Part shown: positions 16,561 through 23,387 of the stretch, in pieces | Layout: each line of letters opens with the position of its first letter | How positions within the stretch are numbered: the stretch's first letter is position 1 | Made by a program: the position numbers and the translations under genes | Source: Candidatus Dormiibacterota bacterium | GTDB lineage: Bacteria > Chloroflexota > Dormibacteria > Dormibacterales > Dormibacteraceae | DNA: 64,000 nt | Assembly: GCA_003139695.1 (NCBI GenBank) | Contig: PLJM01000018.1 | Location: forward strand, 1-64,000 | Reading direction: 5' to 3' | Notes under the pieces: generated by a model | What the model saw: only the letters and a program-made list of their open reading frames with translations | Databases searched by the model: none | What the model was told of the DNA's origin: nothing

Positions 16561-17193
16561 GTGATCGCAACTGCCTCAAGACCAGCTCAAGAAACGGCCG
16601 GCGAGGAGCACAGGAAGTCGCTCCTGGCGGAGTCCGACTCGTTGCTAGACGAGGTCGAGGCGCTGCACCTGGATGACCACATCGAGGCGCCGCAGCCACT
16701 CCGCGAGGCCATCCGCACTCTTCAGATCAGATTGGGCCGCCATGATCCACCGTTGCCTCCTGCAACCTTGCGGGCCGCGCACGATCTCGTCTTCGCCGTG
16801 CAACAGCGCCTCATGGCGGCCAATCCGAATAACCCTCGGCCCAATCGCCACGTCGGAAGGCCCGGCGGTCAGCCGATCGTGACTATGGTCCGCGACCAAA
16901 GACGGTGGAAGCTACTCACTCTGCCACCACCTCCCAACAGCGCTACGGACGATGAGTGGCTGGAGCTGGTCGACTCCACAGTCGAGCGTGCATGGGATCG
17001 ATGGTGTTATGCGCAGCAGCACGCCGTGCGCGGCGCGCGAGCGCATTACAAGCCGCTCATCGCGTTCGCAGTCGCCCAAACGGCATGGCTGAACTATTGG
17101 GACCTTTACCAGGAGGCTGAACGGATCAGGTGGCGGTTGACTGGCCGCCCTTCTCCAAAGCATGTAGAAAGCCCAGTAGCTCCTGGGCTTTGA
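16561..17193 (+). CDS. hypothetical protein, about 210 aa
   Basis: Start chosen at the GTG at 16561 because a strong promoter places the transcript 5' end there; an in-frame ATG at 16549 lies inside the -10 box. The product is soluble and helical with an acidic N-terminal third, a Pro-rich linker (NPNNPRPNRHVGRPGGQP) and a C-terminal Trp/Tyr-rich helical region (AWDRWCYAQQHAVRGARAHY). I recognise no family. It is divergent from the tad operon, with which it may share the intergenic control region. Its 3' end overlaps the convergent small gene by 68 bases. Confidence 0.65.
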   Translation: MIATASRPAQETAGEEHRKSLLAESDSLLDEVEALHLDDHIEAPQPLREAIRTLQIRLGRHDPPLPPATLRAAHDLVFAVQQRLMAANPNNPRPNRHVGRPGGQPIVTMVRDQRRWKLLTLPPPPNSATDDEWLELVDSTVERAWDRWCYAQQHAVRGARAHYKPLIAFAVAQTAWLNYWDLYQEAERIRWRLTGRPSPKHVESPVAPGL

Positions 17194-17362
17194 CCGGTGC
17201 CGGTGACTCGCGGACTCGTGACGCGAATCTCTCCAGGAATATTCGGAGGGCATCGTCATCGAGCCTCGTCGCGGCTTCGATGATTTCGCCAATCCGTTTC
17301 TGCTGGCCGGGTTCCAGGACGCTCGCAAGCATCTCTGCGAAATTAGCCGGCAGCAGGTCCAC
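17126..17362 (-). CDS. small helical hypothetical protein, 78 aa
   Basis: The composition is that of a real protein rather than a shadow frame: amphipathic helices with NFAEMLASVLEPGQQKRIGE and LDDDALRIFLERFASRVRES, few rare residues, and an ATG start. It overlaps the 3' end of the convergent gene by 68 bases and is divergent from the acetyl-CoA synthetase gene with a 37-base gap. No family or motif is recognised. The overlap lowers confidence. Confidence 0.5.
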   Translation of the reverse strand: MDLLPANFAEMLASVLEPGQQKRIGEIIEAATRLDDDALRIFLERFASRVRESPAPVKAQELLGFLHALEKGGQSTAT

Positions 17363-17399
17363 CGGCCGAGTTTAGGGGTCCGTCTAGACTTCAAAGGCC

Positions 17400-19355
17400 A
17401 TGCAGCCTGTCGTGATCGGGGACGTAATCTGGGAGCCCAGCGATGAGGTCATTGCTCGGAGCCGGCTCAAGCGCTTCATGGACCAGCACGGGATCGAGAC
17501 CTTTCGCGAGCTCCTGAAGCGCGCCGACGACGACATCGAGTGGTTCTGGGACGCCGCGATCAAGGACATCGACATCGCCTTCTACCGCCATTACGACAAG
17601 GTCGTCGACCTCTCTGATGGCAAGCCCTGGGCCCGGTGGTGGATCGGCGCTCGTATGAACATCGTGCAGAGCTGCCTCGACCGGCATCGCGACAGCGGGT
17701 TCCACGACAAGCTCGCGCTGATCTGGGAGGGCGAGCCCGGCGACGTCCGCAAGCTCACCTATGGCCAGCTCGATGAAGAGGTGTGCCGCTTGGCCGGCGC
17801 CCTGCGCCGTCTTGGCGTTCGGACCGGCGATCGCGTTGGCATCTACATGCCGATGTGCCCTGAGGTCGCGATCTCCGTCCTCGCCACGGTCAAGATCGGC
17901 GCGGTCATCATCCCGATCTTTTCTGGCTACGGCGCCGAGGCCATCGCGACGCGTCTCCAGGACGCCGAGGCCAAGGTGCTCATCTGCGCCGACGGCTTTT
18001 ACCGCCGCGGCCAGGTGGTGCCGATGAAAGAGACCGCCGACAAGGCACTCGTTACCTGCCCGACCGTTACGAAGGTCATCGTCCACAGGCGTGTCGTGCG
18101 CGAGATTCCCTGGACCCACGGGCGCGACCAGGTTTGGGAGGTGCTGCTCGAGGACGAGCCCCGCCACGCACCCACGCACGAGCTCGACCCCGAGGACCCG
18201 CTGATGATCATCTACACGTCCGGCACCACCGGCAAGGCGAAGGGCACGGTCCACGTGCATGGTGGCTTCCCGGTCAAGACTGCGCAGGACATGGCGCACG
18301 GCTTCGACATCGGCGCCGACGACACGGTGTTCTGGTACACCGACATCGGCTGGATGATGGGTCCCTGGCTCATCTTCGGGTCGCTCGCGCTCGGCGCGAC
18401 CATGGTCCTGTACGAGGGCACTCCCGACCATCCAGCGCCCGACCGCCTGTGGCGCATGGTCGACGACCACAAGGTCACAGTGCTCGGCGTCTCCCCCACT
18501 CTTGTGCGTGGCCTCATGACCCAAGGTGACGAGCTGCCGGCCCGCCACGACCTGTCGAGCCTGCGCATCCTCGGCGGCACTGGCGAGCCATGGAACCCAG
18601 AGCCTTTCAAATGGTTCTTCGAGAAGATCGGTGGCGGACGCCTGCCGATCATCAATTACACGGGCGGCACCGAGATCTCGGGCGGCATCCTGTGCGGCAA
18701 CGTCATCACCCACCTGCGGCCGTGCTCGTTCGCGGGACCCCTTCCAGGGATGGCGGCCGACGTCGTCGATGCCGAGGGCAACTCCGTGCGCGGCGAGGTT
18801 GGCGAGCTCGTGATCCGCAACCCGTGGCCCGGGATGACCCGTGGCTTTTGGGGCGACAACCAGCGCTACCTCGACACCTACTGGAGCCGCTTCGATGGCG
18901 TGTGGGTCCACGGCGACTGGGCTTACGCCGATCCGCAGGACGACCTGTGGTACGTCTTGGGCCGATCCGACGACACCATCAAGGTCGCGGGCAAGCGCCT
19001 GGGCCCGGCCGAGGTAGAGTCGGTGCTGGTCGCACACTCGTCGGTCGCGGAAGCGGCGGCGATCGGCGTTCCCGACGAGTTGAAGGGCGAGGCGCTCGTT
19101 TGTTTCGTCATCCTCCGAAAAGGCAAGGTCGCAAGCGATGAGCTGGCTCACGAGCTCTCCGACCTGGTGGCGACCGCACTCGGCAAGCCCCTGCGGCCGA
19201 AGGCAGTCCATTTCGTAACGGACCTACCCAGGACACGCAACGCCAAGATCCTTCGGCGCGTCGTGCGCTCGGTCTATACCGGCAAGGATCCCGGCGATCT
19301 GTCGTCGCTCGAGAACCCCAGTGCGCTTGCCGCGATCGGCGCCACCCGCGACTGA
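17400..19355 (+). CDS. acs: acetyl-CoA synthetase-like AMP-forming acyl-CoA ligase
   Basis: 651 aa, the usual length for Acs. The ATP/AMP signature is YTSGTTGKAKG (about 278-288). Further motifs are TDIGWMMGPW, NYTGGTEISGG (A5 motif), GRSDDTIKVAGKRLGPAEVE (hinge) and the C-terminal catalytic Lys in RNAKILRR. It activates acetate or another short acid to its CoA ester. A TAGACT box ends 9 bases before the ATG, consistent with leaderless transcription. The N-terminus (WEPSDEVIARSRLKRFMDQH) is closer to propionate/acetoacetate-type relatives than to E. coli Acs, so the exact acid is uncertain. Confidence 0.9.
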   Translation: MQPVVIGDVIWEPSDEVIARSRLKRFMDQHGIETFRELLKRADDDIEWFWDAAIKDIDIAFYRHYDKVVDLSDGKPWARWWIGARMNIVQSCLDRHRDSGFHDKLALIWEGEPGDVRKLTYGQLDEEVCRLAGALRRLGVRTGDRVGIYMPMCPEVAISVLATVKIGAVIIPIFSGYGAEAIATRLQDAEAKVLICADGFYRRGQVVPMKETADKALVTCPTVTKVIVHRRVVREIPWTHGRDQVWEVLLEDEPRHAPTHELDPEDPLMIIYTSGTTGKAKGTVHVHGGFPVKTAQDMAHGFDIGADDTVFWYTDIGWMMGPWLIFGSLALGATMVLYEGTPDHPAPDRLWRMVDDHKVTVLGVSPTLVRGLMTQGDELPARHDLSSLRILGGTGEPWNPEPFKWFFEKIGGGRLPIINYTGGTEISGGILCGNVITHLRPCSFAGPLPGMAADVVDAEGNSVRGEVGELVIRNPWPGMTRGFWGDNQRYLDTYWSRFDGVWVHGDWAYADPQDDLWYVLGRSDDTIKVAGKRLGPAEVESVLVAHSSVAEAAAIGVPDELKGEALVCFVILRKGKVASDELAHELSDLVATALGKPLRPKAVHFVTDLPRTRNAKILRRVVRSVYTGKDPGDLSSLENPSALAAIGATRD

Positions 19356-19360
19356 AATGC

Positions 19361-19723
19361 CTAGAAGCTGAGGACCTTGTCGGCCTCCATGGTCAGCCGC
19401 ACCAGGTCGGGCGGCGTGATGAACGATGCGTTCTCTGTGAGCATCTCCGGCAAGACCCCACGGGCCTCAGCACAGCCTTTTCAAACATAGAACTTGATGC
19501 CCTGGACCACGCACTTGTCCAGAAGGTCGCGCAAAGGCGGAATTCCGAGCCCGAAAACATTGGCGATGATGTCGGGCTTGAGCAGCTCCGCCGCATCGCC
19601 GGCGAACGCGATGCTGCACTCGGTGCCCGCCGGTGTGGCTCCATTGCATGCGATGTGGAACGGGATGCTGGCGCGCGTTGGATCCTCAGCGCCGGTCGAT
19701 GTGACTATCAGAAGGCCGGGCAC
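19361..19723 (-). CDS. DsrE-family selenoprotein (TGA-encoded selenocysteine)
   Basis: Read from a GTG at 19723 to TAG at 19361-19363, the frame contains one TGA (19483-19481) at codon 81. Before it, residues 1-80 form a DsrE/DsrF-type Rossmann-like fold (LLIVTSTGAEDPTRA, IAFAGDAAELLK, then GIKFYV). After it, 39 codons continue as KGCAEARG and end in DLVRLTMEADKVLSF, the usual DsrE C-terminus. The TGA occupies the first position of the family's CxxC motif, giving U-x-x-C. A hairpin with a GUG loop lies 11 nt after the TGA. The product would be 120 aa, a small redox or sulfur/selenium-handling protein. A CATACT box ends 7 bases before the GTG. Confidence 0.85.
19451..19469 (-). promoter_or_regulatory. 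bSECIS-like stem-loop downstream of the in-frame UGA
   Basis: In the mRNA, UGAGGCCC (19469-19462) pairs with GGGUCUUG (19458-19451) as 8 consecutive pairs, three of them G-U, closing a three-base GUG loop (19461-19459). The stem begins 11 nt after the UGA and the loop 19 nt after it. Known bacterial SECIS elements place the apical loop roughly 16-37 nt from UGA with a G among the first two loop bases, so spacing and loop both fit. Confidence 0.7.
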
Positions 19724-19755
19724 AGGCGTCAGTATGCGGATCGCATGAGGGCAAA

Positions 19756-20931
19756 GTGAAGCTCACCCGCAAGGACCTGGTCCGTCTTCTCCTCCTCTGG
19801 CTGGGCGGGATCGACCTGCGGCTGACGTTGCTGGCGGTCCCGCCACTGATCCCGCTCATCCACCGGGACCTGCACCTCGATGAGAAGGCCGTCGGCGGGT
19901 TGGTGTCTCTACCGGTATTGCTCCTGGCCCTCGCATCCGTGCCTGGAGCGCTGCTCATCGCCAAGCTGGGAGTGCGCGGTGCGCTGATCACGGGACTCGG
20001 GCTGGTCGCGATCTTCGGCGCGCTGCGGGGAGCGGGCTCGAGTCCCGCGATTCTTTTTTCGGCGACCTTTCTGATGGGCCTGGGGGTCGCAGTGAGCCAG
20101 CCCGCTTTTCCATCGCTGGTGCGCGAGTGGTTCCCAACGCGGATCGCGATCGCAACGGCCGTGTACAGCAACGGCATCCTCATCGGCGAGACCCTGCCTG
20201 TGACCTTCACGACCCCGGTTGGCGTCTTGCCACTGGCGCACGGGGACTGGCACCTGGCGCTGGCCTTGTGGTCGATCGCCGTCGCCGTCAGCGCCGTCGC
20301 CATCACGATCGCTGCGCCCGCACGCCGGCGGCTTGCGGTTCCGGCGCGATGGTGGCCGAGCTGGCTGGAGTCCCAGTCGATTCGAATCGGGCTGGTCATC
20401 GGCATGGCCTCGGCCGTCTACTTCGGCGCCAATGCCTACATCCCGGACTACCTCGACCAGACCGGCCGGCACGGGCTCATCACGCCGACCCTTGCTCTCC
20501 TCAACGGAGGGCAGCTGCTCACCGCGCCCGTGGTGGCTCTATGGGACCGGCTGCTCACCGGCCGTGCCGGATTCGTCGGCGCAGCCGCGCTGATGGCGCT
20601 CTCCCAGGTCGGAATCGTTGTCCTGCCTGGTGCGTGGGTGGTCCCGTCGGCCCTCATGCTGGGATTTGCGACCGCGCTCGCCTTCATCGTCACTCTGACG
20701 CTGCCGCCAAGGCTCGCCGCGGCGGGCGACGTCCATCGGATGAGCGCGGCGGTGTTCACGATCCAATACGGGACGGCCTTCATGGTGACCCTCATCGCGG
20801 GCGCGCTGTGGGACGCAAGCGGCCGGGCACTGTTTGCTTTCATCCCCGGCGTCGCCGCCGCGGCGGCGATGGGCTGGCTCGCGCTGTCCCTCCGGATCCC
20901 GCGCGATGTCCGGGCCGGCTCAGGAACCTGA
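19756..20931 (+). CDS. major facilitator superfamily transporter (CynX/NimT-like)
   Basis: 391 aa from a GTG with GAGGG just upstream. About 12 hydrophobic segments alternate with short loops in two six-helix halves, separated by a basic loop near residues 195-215 (PARRRLAVPARWWPSW). The pattern FPSLVREWFPTRIAIATAVY, then NGILIGETLP, matches the motif region of cyanate/nitroimidazole-type MFS permeases. Substrate unknown. It is divergent from the selenoprotein gene with only 32 bases between starts, so the two may share control. Confidence 0.85.
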   Translation: MKLTRKDLVRLLLLWLGGIDLRLTLLAVPPLIPLIHRDLHLDEKAVGGLVSLPVLLLALASVPGALLIAKLGVRGALITGLGLVAIFGALRGAGSSPAILFSATFLMGLGVAVSQPAFPSLVREWFPTRIAIATAVYSNGILIGETLPVTFTTPVGVLPLAHGDWHLALALWSIAVAVSAVAITIAAPARRRLAVPARWWPSWLESQSIRIGLVIGMASAVYFGANAYIPDYLDQTGRHGLITPTLALLNGGQLLTAPVVALWDRLLTGRAGFVGAAALMALSQVGIVVLPGAWVVPSALMLGFATALAFIVTLTLPPRLAAAGDVHRMSAAVFTIQYGTAFMVTLIAGALWDASGRALFAFIPGVAAAAAMGWLALSLRIPRDVRAGSGT

Positions 20932-20948
20932 TCAGCCGGTCGCGGTAG

Positions 20949-21347
20949 TCAGTCGGCTATGTCGTAGGTCAGGGTGTACTTGCCCGTGCTTCCCTCCGGG
21001 GCTGAATAAGATCCGGTGCCAGTCAGCCCTTTCAGGGCGCCCTTCGCAGCGCCTTCGACCACCGCCCACCTGGTCACGGCCTGCTTGCCGTTGTACTCAC
21101 CTTTGATCAGGAGCGCAAAGGATCCTTTCCGGGTGCTGATGGTGCCGTTGATCACCTGGACTCCTGAATATTCGGCGGTCTTGTCGGGCCGGTAGACCAT
21201 GAGGTACTCGGTGGTGCCCGAGCCCTTGATGTCCCCCGTGAACTTTTGCTTGACCGTTGCCCTGGTCACCTTAGGGCCGGTGGAGGTGCCCGCGGGCTTC
21301 TCCTGCCAATCCGTGATCTCGAAGCCACCCTTGGCGATCTTCTTCAC
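20949..21347 (-). CDS. DUF3224 family protein
   Basis: 132 aa from a GTG at 21347 with GGAGG 8 bases upstream; a longer frame to 21413 adds an unlikely basic N-terminus. The allene-oxide-cyclase-like beta barrel is suggested by FEITDWQEKP, ATVKQKFTGDIKGSGTTEYL, GSFALLIKGEYNG and the terminal TGTGSYSAPEGSTGKYTLTY. DUF3224 proteins are small soluble barrels of unknown function. The gene converges with the transporter gene and is followed by no recognisable terminator. Confidence 0.82.
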   Translation of the reverse strand: MKKIAKGGFEITDWQEKPAGTSTGPKVTRATVKQKFTGDIKGSGTTEYLMVYRPDKTAEYSGVQVINGTISTRKGSFALLIKGEYNGKQAVTRWAVVEGAAKGALKGLTGTGSYSAPEGSTGKYTLTYDIAD

Positions 21348-21734
21348 TGTGTCACCTCCACCCTGAGCCCGATTACGGGTCGGAAGACGGCCGCGTCCTG
21401 CCCACTTCATCAACGACCTGCTGCCTCAGAGTATCCGCGTTCCTGCTCAGGTGGCAGTTGGCGCGTGAACGAAAATGGGCGCCAGAGGCTAGATGGAGCG
21501 CAACGAGCGCCAAAGGCGCCCGACATTCAACGCTCCCGCGGAACGAACCTAAGCGCGAAGCGCGATAGGTTCGTGGAGCGGGAGACGGGATCCAACGCCC
21601 CCGGTACCAAACCGCCGGTCGAGTTCGTTTATCGACTCAACTGAGACGATCGGTTGACCAGGTTCGCGCGAAACGGCCACGACGCCACCTCGAACATCTC
21701 ATACCCCACCGCGCGTGAGGTCACAGGCTGTTCC
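21348..21734. other. non-coding stretch containing a long palindromic repeat
   Basis: No convincing gene is present. The stretch holds a 52-base hairpin (21533-21584) whose arms are CTCCCGC/GCGGGAG, ACGAACCTA/TAGGTTCGT and GCGC/GCGC. It also holds a block similar to the sequence beside tRNA-Gly further on (TGGAGCGGGAGACGG). Confidence 0.6.
21533..21584. repeat. long palindromic repeat (tRNA-acceptor-like arms)
   Basis: A near-perfect hairpin: CTCCCGC, a short bulge, ACGAACCTA, GCGC, a GAA loop, GCGC, TAGGTTCGT and GCGGGAG. A second version occurs at 22375-22420 and a variant overlaps the 3' end of tRNA-Gly. The outer arm GCGGGAG equals the acceptor stem of that tRNA. Confidence 0.7.
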
Positions 21735-22169
21735 CTAGATGCGCTCGACCCAACGCGAGCGCCACTCAGCCGGCTCCAAGGTTGGCGCGAAATAGGCAAT
21801 CTGCCTCAGGATCTTTCCCGCGCGGAATTGAAAGAAATCCACCGCGTGCCAGACACTCCCATCCGGGTACTTCACTAAGGACTCGGTCGTGTAGTCGTCG
21901 CCGGTACCAGTGATCTTGAGGACCGTATAGCTGGGGGTAGTCACCCACTTGTCCTCGCTGCCGGTGACCCGGCGAGTCTCAACCTTCGGCGGGCCCGGGT
22001 AGTTCTCCATCATCTCGCGGTTGTTCTTCACTCCGCGTACGCGCTCACCCGACTGCGGCATTTCCCACACGTATTCGGGATGCATCCACGATTCCATGCG
22101 GTCCCGCTCGCCAGCATTGAACGCCTGGAAGAACTTCTCAACGATCTCGCGGTTGCCCGTTTCCGCCAT
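21735..22169 (-). CDS. SnoaL-like/NTF2-fold protein
   Basis: 144 aa from the ATG at 22169 (a GTG at 22196 adds nine residues). It has the SnoaL/NTF2 pattern: an N-terminal helix NREIVEKFFQAFNAGERDRM, then a WMHPEYVWEMPQSG strand, GVKNNREMMENYPG, and late strands VWHAVDFFQFRAGKILRQIAYFAPT described here only in part. Such proteins are cone-shaped dimers acting as small enzymes or binding proteins for polyketides, steroids or other hydrophobic ligands. No catalytic set is clear. It is flanked on both sides by palindromic repeats. Confidence 0.75.
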   Translation of the reverse strand: MAETGNREIVEKFFQAFNAGERDRMESWMHPEYVWEMPQSGERVRGVKNNREMMENYPGPPKVETRRVTGSEDKWVTTPSYTVLKITGTGDDYTTESLVKYPDGSVWHAVDFFQFRAGKILRQIAYFAPTLEPAEWRSRWVERI

Positions 22170-22329
22170 CACCCCGAAGTCTAGTTGGTCACTCACGCCT
22201 GGGCCCGCCTCGCCGACTCGGTCAGCGACCGGGTCACGGCCAACCTTTTGTGGTGAATCCGAGTTCCTAGCTCGGATAGCGTCGGACGCTTGGGGCACCC
22301 GACATTTCTGGATCGCCGCGAGAGTGAAG

Positions 22330-22505
22330 GTGGAGCGCAACCGGCGCCGGAGGCGCCGGATATTCAGTAGCCGTCTCCCGTGGAACGAACCTAGGCGCGA
22401 AGCGCGATAGGTTTGTGGAGCGCAACCGGCGCCGGAGGCGCCGGATATTCAAAGGACGTCTCCCGCGGAACTCGCCGAGCGAAGCGAAGGCGAGTGGAGC
22501 GGGAG
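22330..22505. repeat. tandem palindromic repeats abutting tRNA-Gly
   Basis: Two identical 37-base copies (22330-22366 and 22415-22451) contain the palindrome GGCGCCGGAGGCGCC and end in GGATATTCA. Between them lies the ACGAACCTA...TAGGTTTGT hairpin also seen at 21533-21584. The last unit (22461-22505) is a hairpin with CTCCCGC/GCGGGAG and ACTCGCC/GGCGAGT arms. Its right arm is the 3' acceptor strand of the tRNA. Confidence 0.75.
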
Positions 22506-22570
22506 ACGGGGATCGAACCCGCTACCTCAACCTTGGGAAGGTCGCGCTCTGCCAGATGAGCTACTCCCGC
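22498..22570 (-). tRNA. tRNA-Gly (anticodon CCC)
   Basis: 73 nt with acceptor GCGGGAG/CTCCCGC, D arm GCTCATCTGGCAGAGC, anticodon arm CGACC-TTCCCAA-GGTTG and T arm GCGGGTTCGATCCCCGT. The anticodon loop bases 34-36 are CCC. No CCA is encoded. All stems are intact. Confidence 0.95.
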
Positions 22571-22571
22571 G

Positions 22572-22607
22572 ATAGACCCGAGCCGGACGAACCGGCGTCG
22601 GGTCTAT
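22572..22607 (-). terminator. strong hairpin between a secreted-protein gene and tRNA-Gly
   Basis: ATAGACCCGA plus GCCGG pairs with CCGGC plus TCGGGTCTAT around an ACGAA loop, with a one-base bulge (about 15 pairs). It lies after the stop of the upstream minus-strand gene and one base before the mature tRNA 5' end. No U-run follows, so it may be a processing or termination structure rather than a classical intrinsic terminator. Confidence 0.5.
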
Positions 22608-22636
22608 TAGGTTAGCGCGAGCGATGGACCTGGCTG

Positions 22637-23292
22637 CTAGCGGTGCCCCCGCTTGTGATGTTCCGGCTTGTCGTGATCGTGGCCCGCGTCTTTGCATTCA
22701 TCGTTGTTGTGGTGGTGCCCGGCCACGTCGCACCCGGTCGGCGGGGCCGTCACACCGAAAGTTTCAGTGAAGGTGCCGGTATTCGCCGTGGTGTTGAACG
22801 CCAGCGAAATGGTCGCGGTTCCAGCGTCGGGGCCAACGAAGGCAGAGGTACCCGCGGGAGGGGCACCGGCGCCAGCATCTGCGCTGTCCGCGAGGGTCGC
22901 GGTCAAGGCCGTCGTCGTTGACGCCCCCGTCGAGGCGCACACGACCACCCCGCCGCCGGCGGTCTGCAGAGTCTTGGTGCCGCTGACATAGGGCGCGGCG
23001 GACGCGGTGGCGGCGACTGACCAGCTGGCGCTCCAGCCAGTGATCACCCCGTTGGTGAGGACGATGTTGCCGCTCTCGCTGTAGAAGCCCGGGTAAGGAC
23101 CCGTAGCCGGCTGGTTGAGCGATCCGAAGTGGATCGCGACGGTGGTGGCGTCGCAATTGGTCACCTGTGTTTGCTGATCGTTGGTAGCCCCGGCGAAAAC
23201 TCGCCGGACATGGATGAGGCCGCCGCCACCGCGGGACTGGTGACTACGCTGAGAAGCGCCGCCGACGCAATAGCGATAAATATTCGGCGCAT
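22637..23292 (-). pseudogene. secreted His-rich protein, frameshifted after the signal peptide
   Basis: From ATG 23292 the frame encodes a clear signal peptide (MRRIFIAIASAALLSVVTSP, then AVAAASS) and stops after 43 residues at 23161. The downstream part of a secreted protein continues in the -1 frame to 22637: about 180 residues of Thr/Ala/Gly-rich beta sequence with Cys, ending in a His/Asp/Lys-rich tail (AGHHHNNDECKDAGHDHD and more). One extra T in the TTTT run near 23197 would fuse both into one protein. This could be a mutation, a sequencing error or programmed slippage. The tail may bind metal ions. No named family recognised. Confidence 0.65.
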
Positions 23293-23387
23293 GGCATCTG
23301 TCTCCCTTGCTGTCCGAGTGAACGGGGACGTTAGTGTCATTGACGCCAAATCGGCCAGAATCCGGCGCTTGCCGCACTCCGGGAGGA

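Noticed and set aside
17391..19211. 606-residue open frame antisense to the acetyl-CoA synthetase gene
   Set aside because: Composition and position are those of an antisense shadow; the plus-strand gene has all family motifs.
19484..19723. DsrE gene as a pseudogene truncated by TGA
   Set aside because: Reading through restores a complete family C-terminus, the TGA is exactly at a redox Cys position, and a hairpin with a bSECIS-like loop follows.
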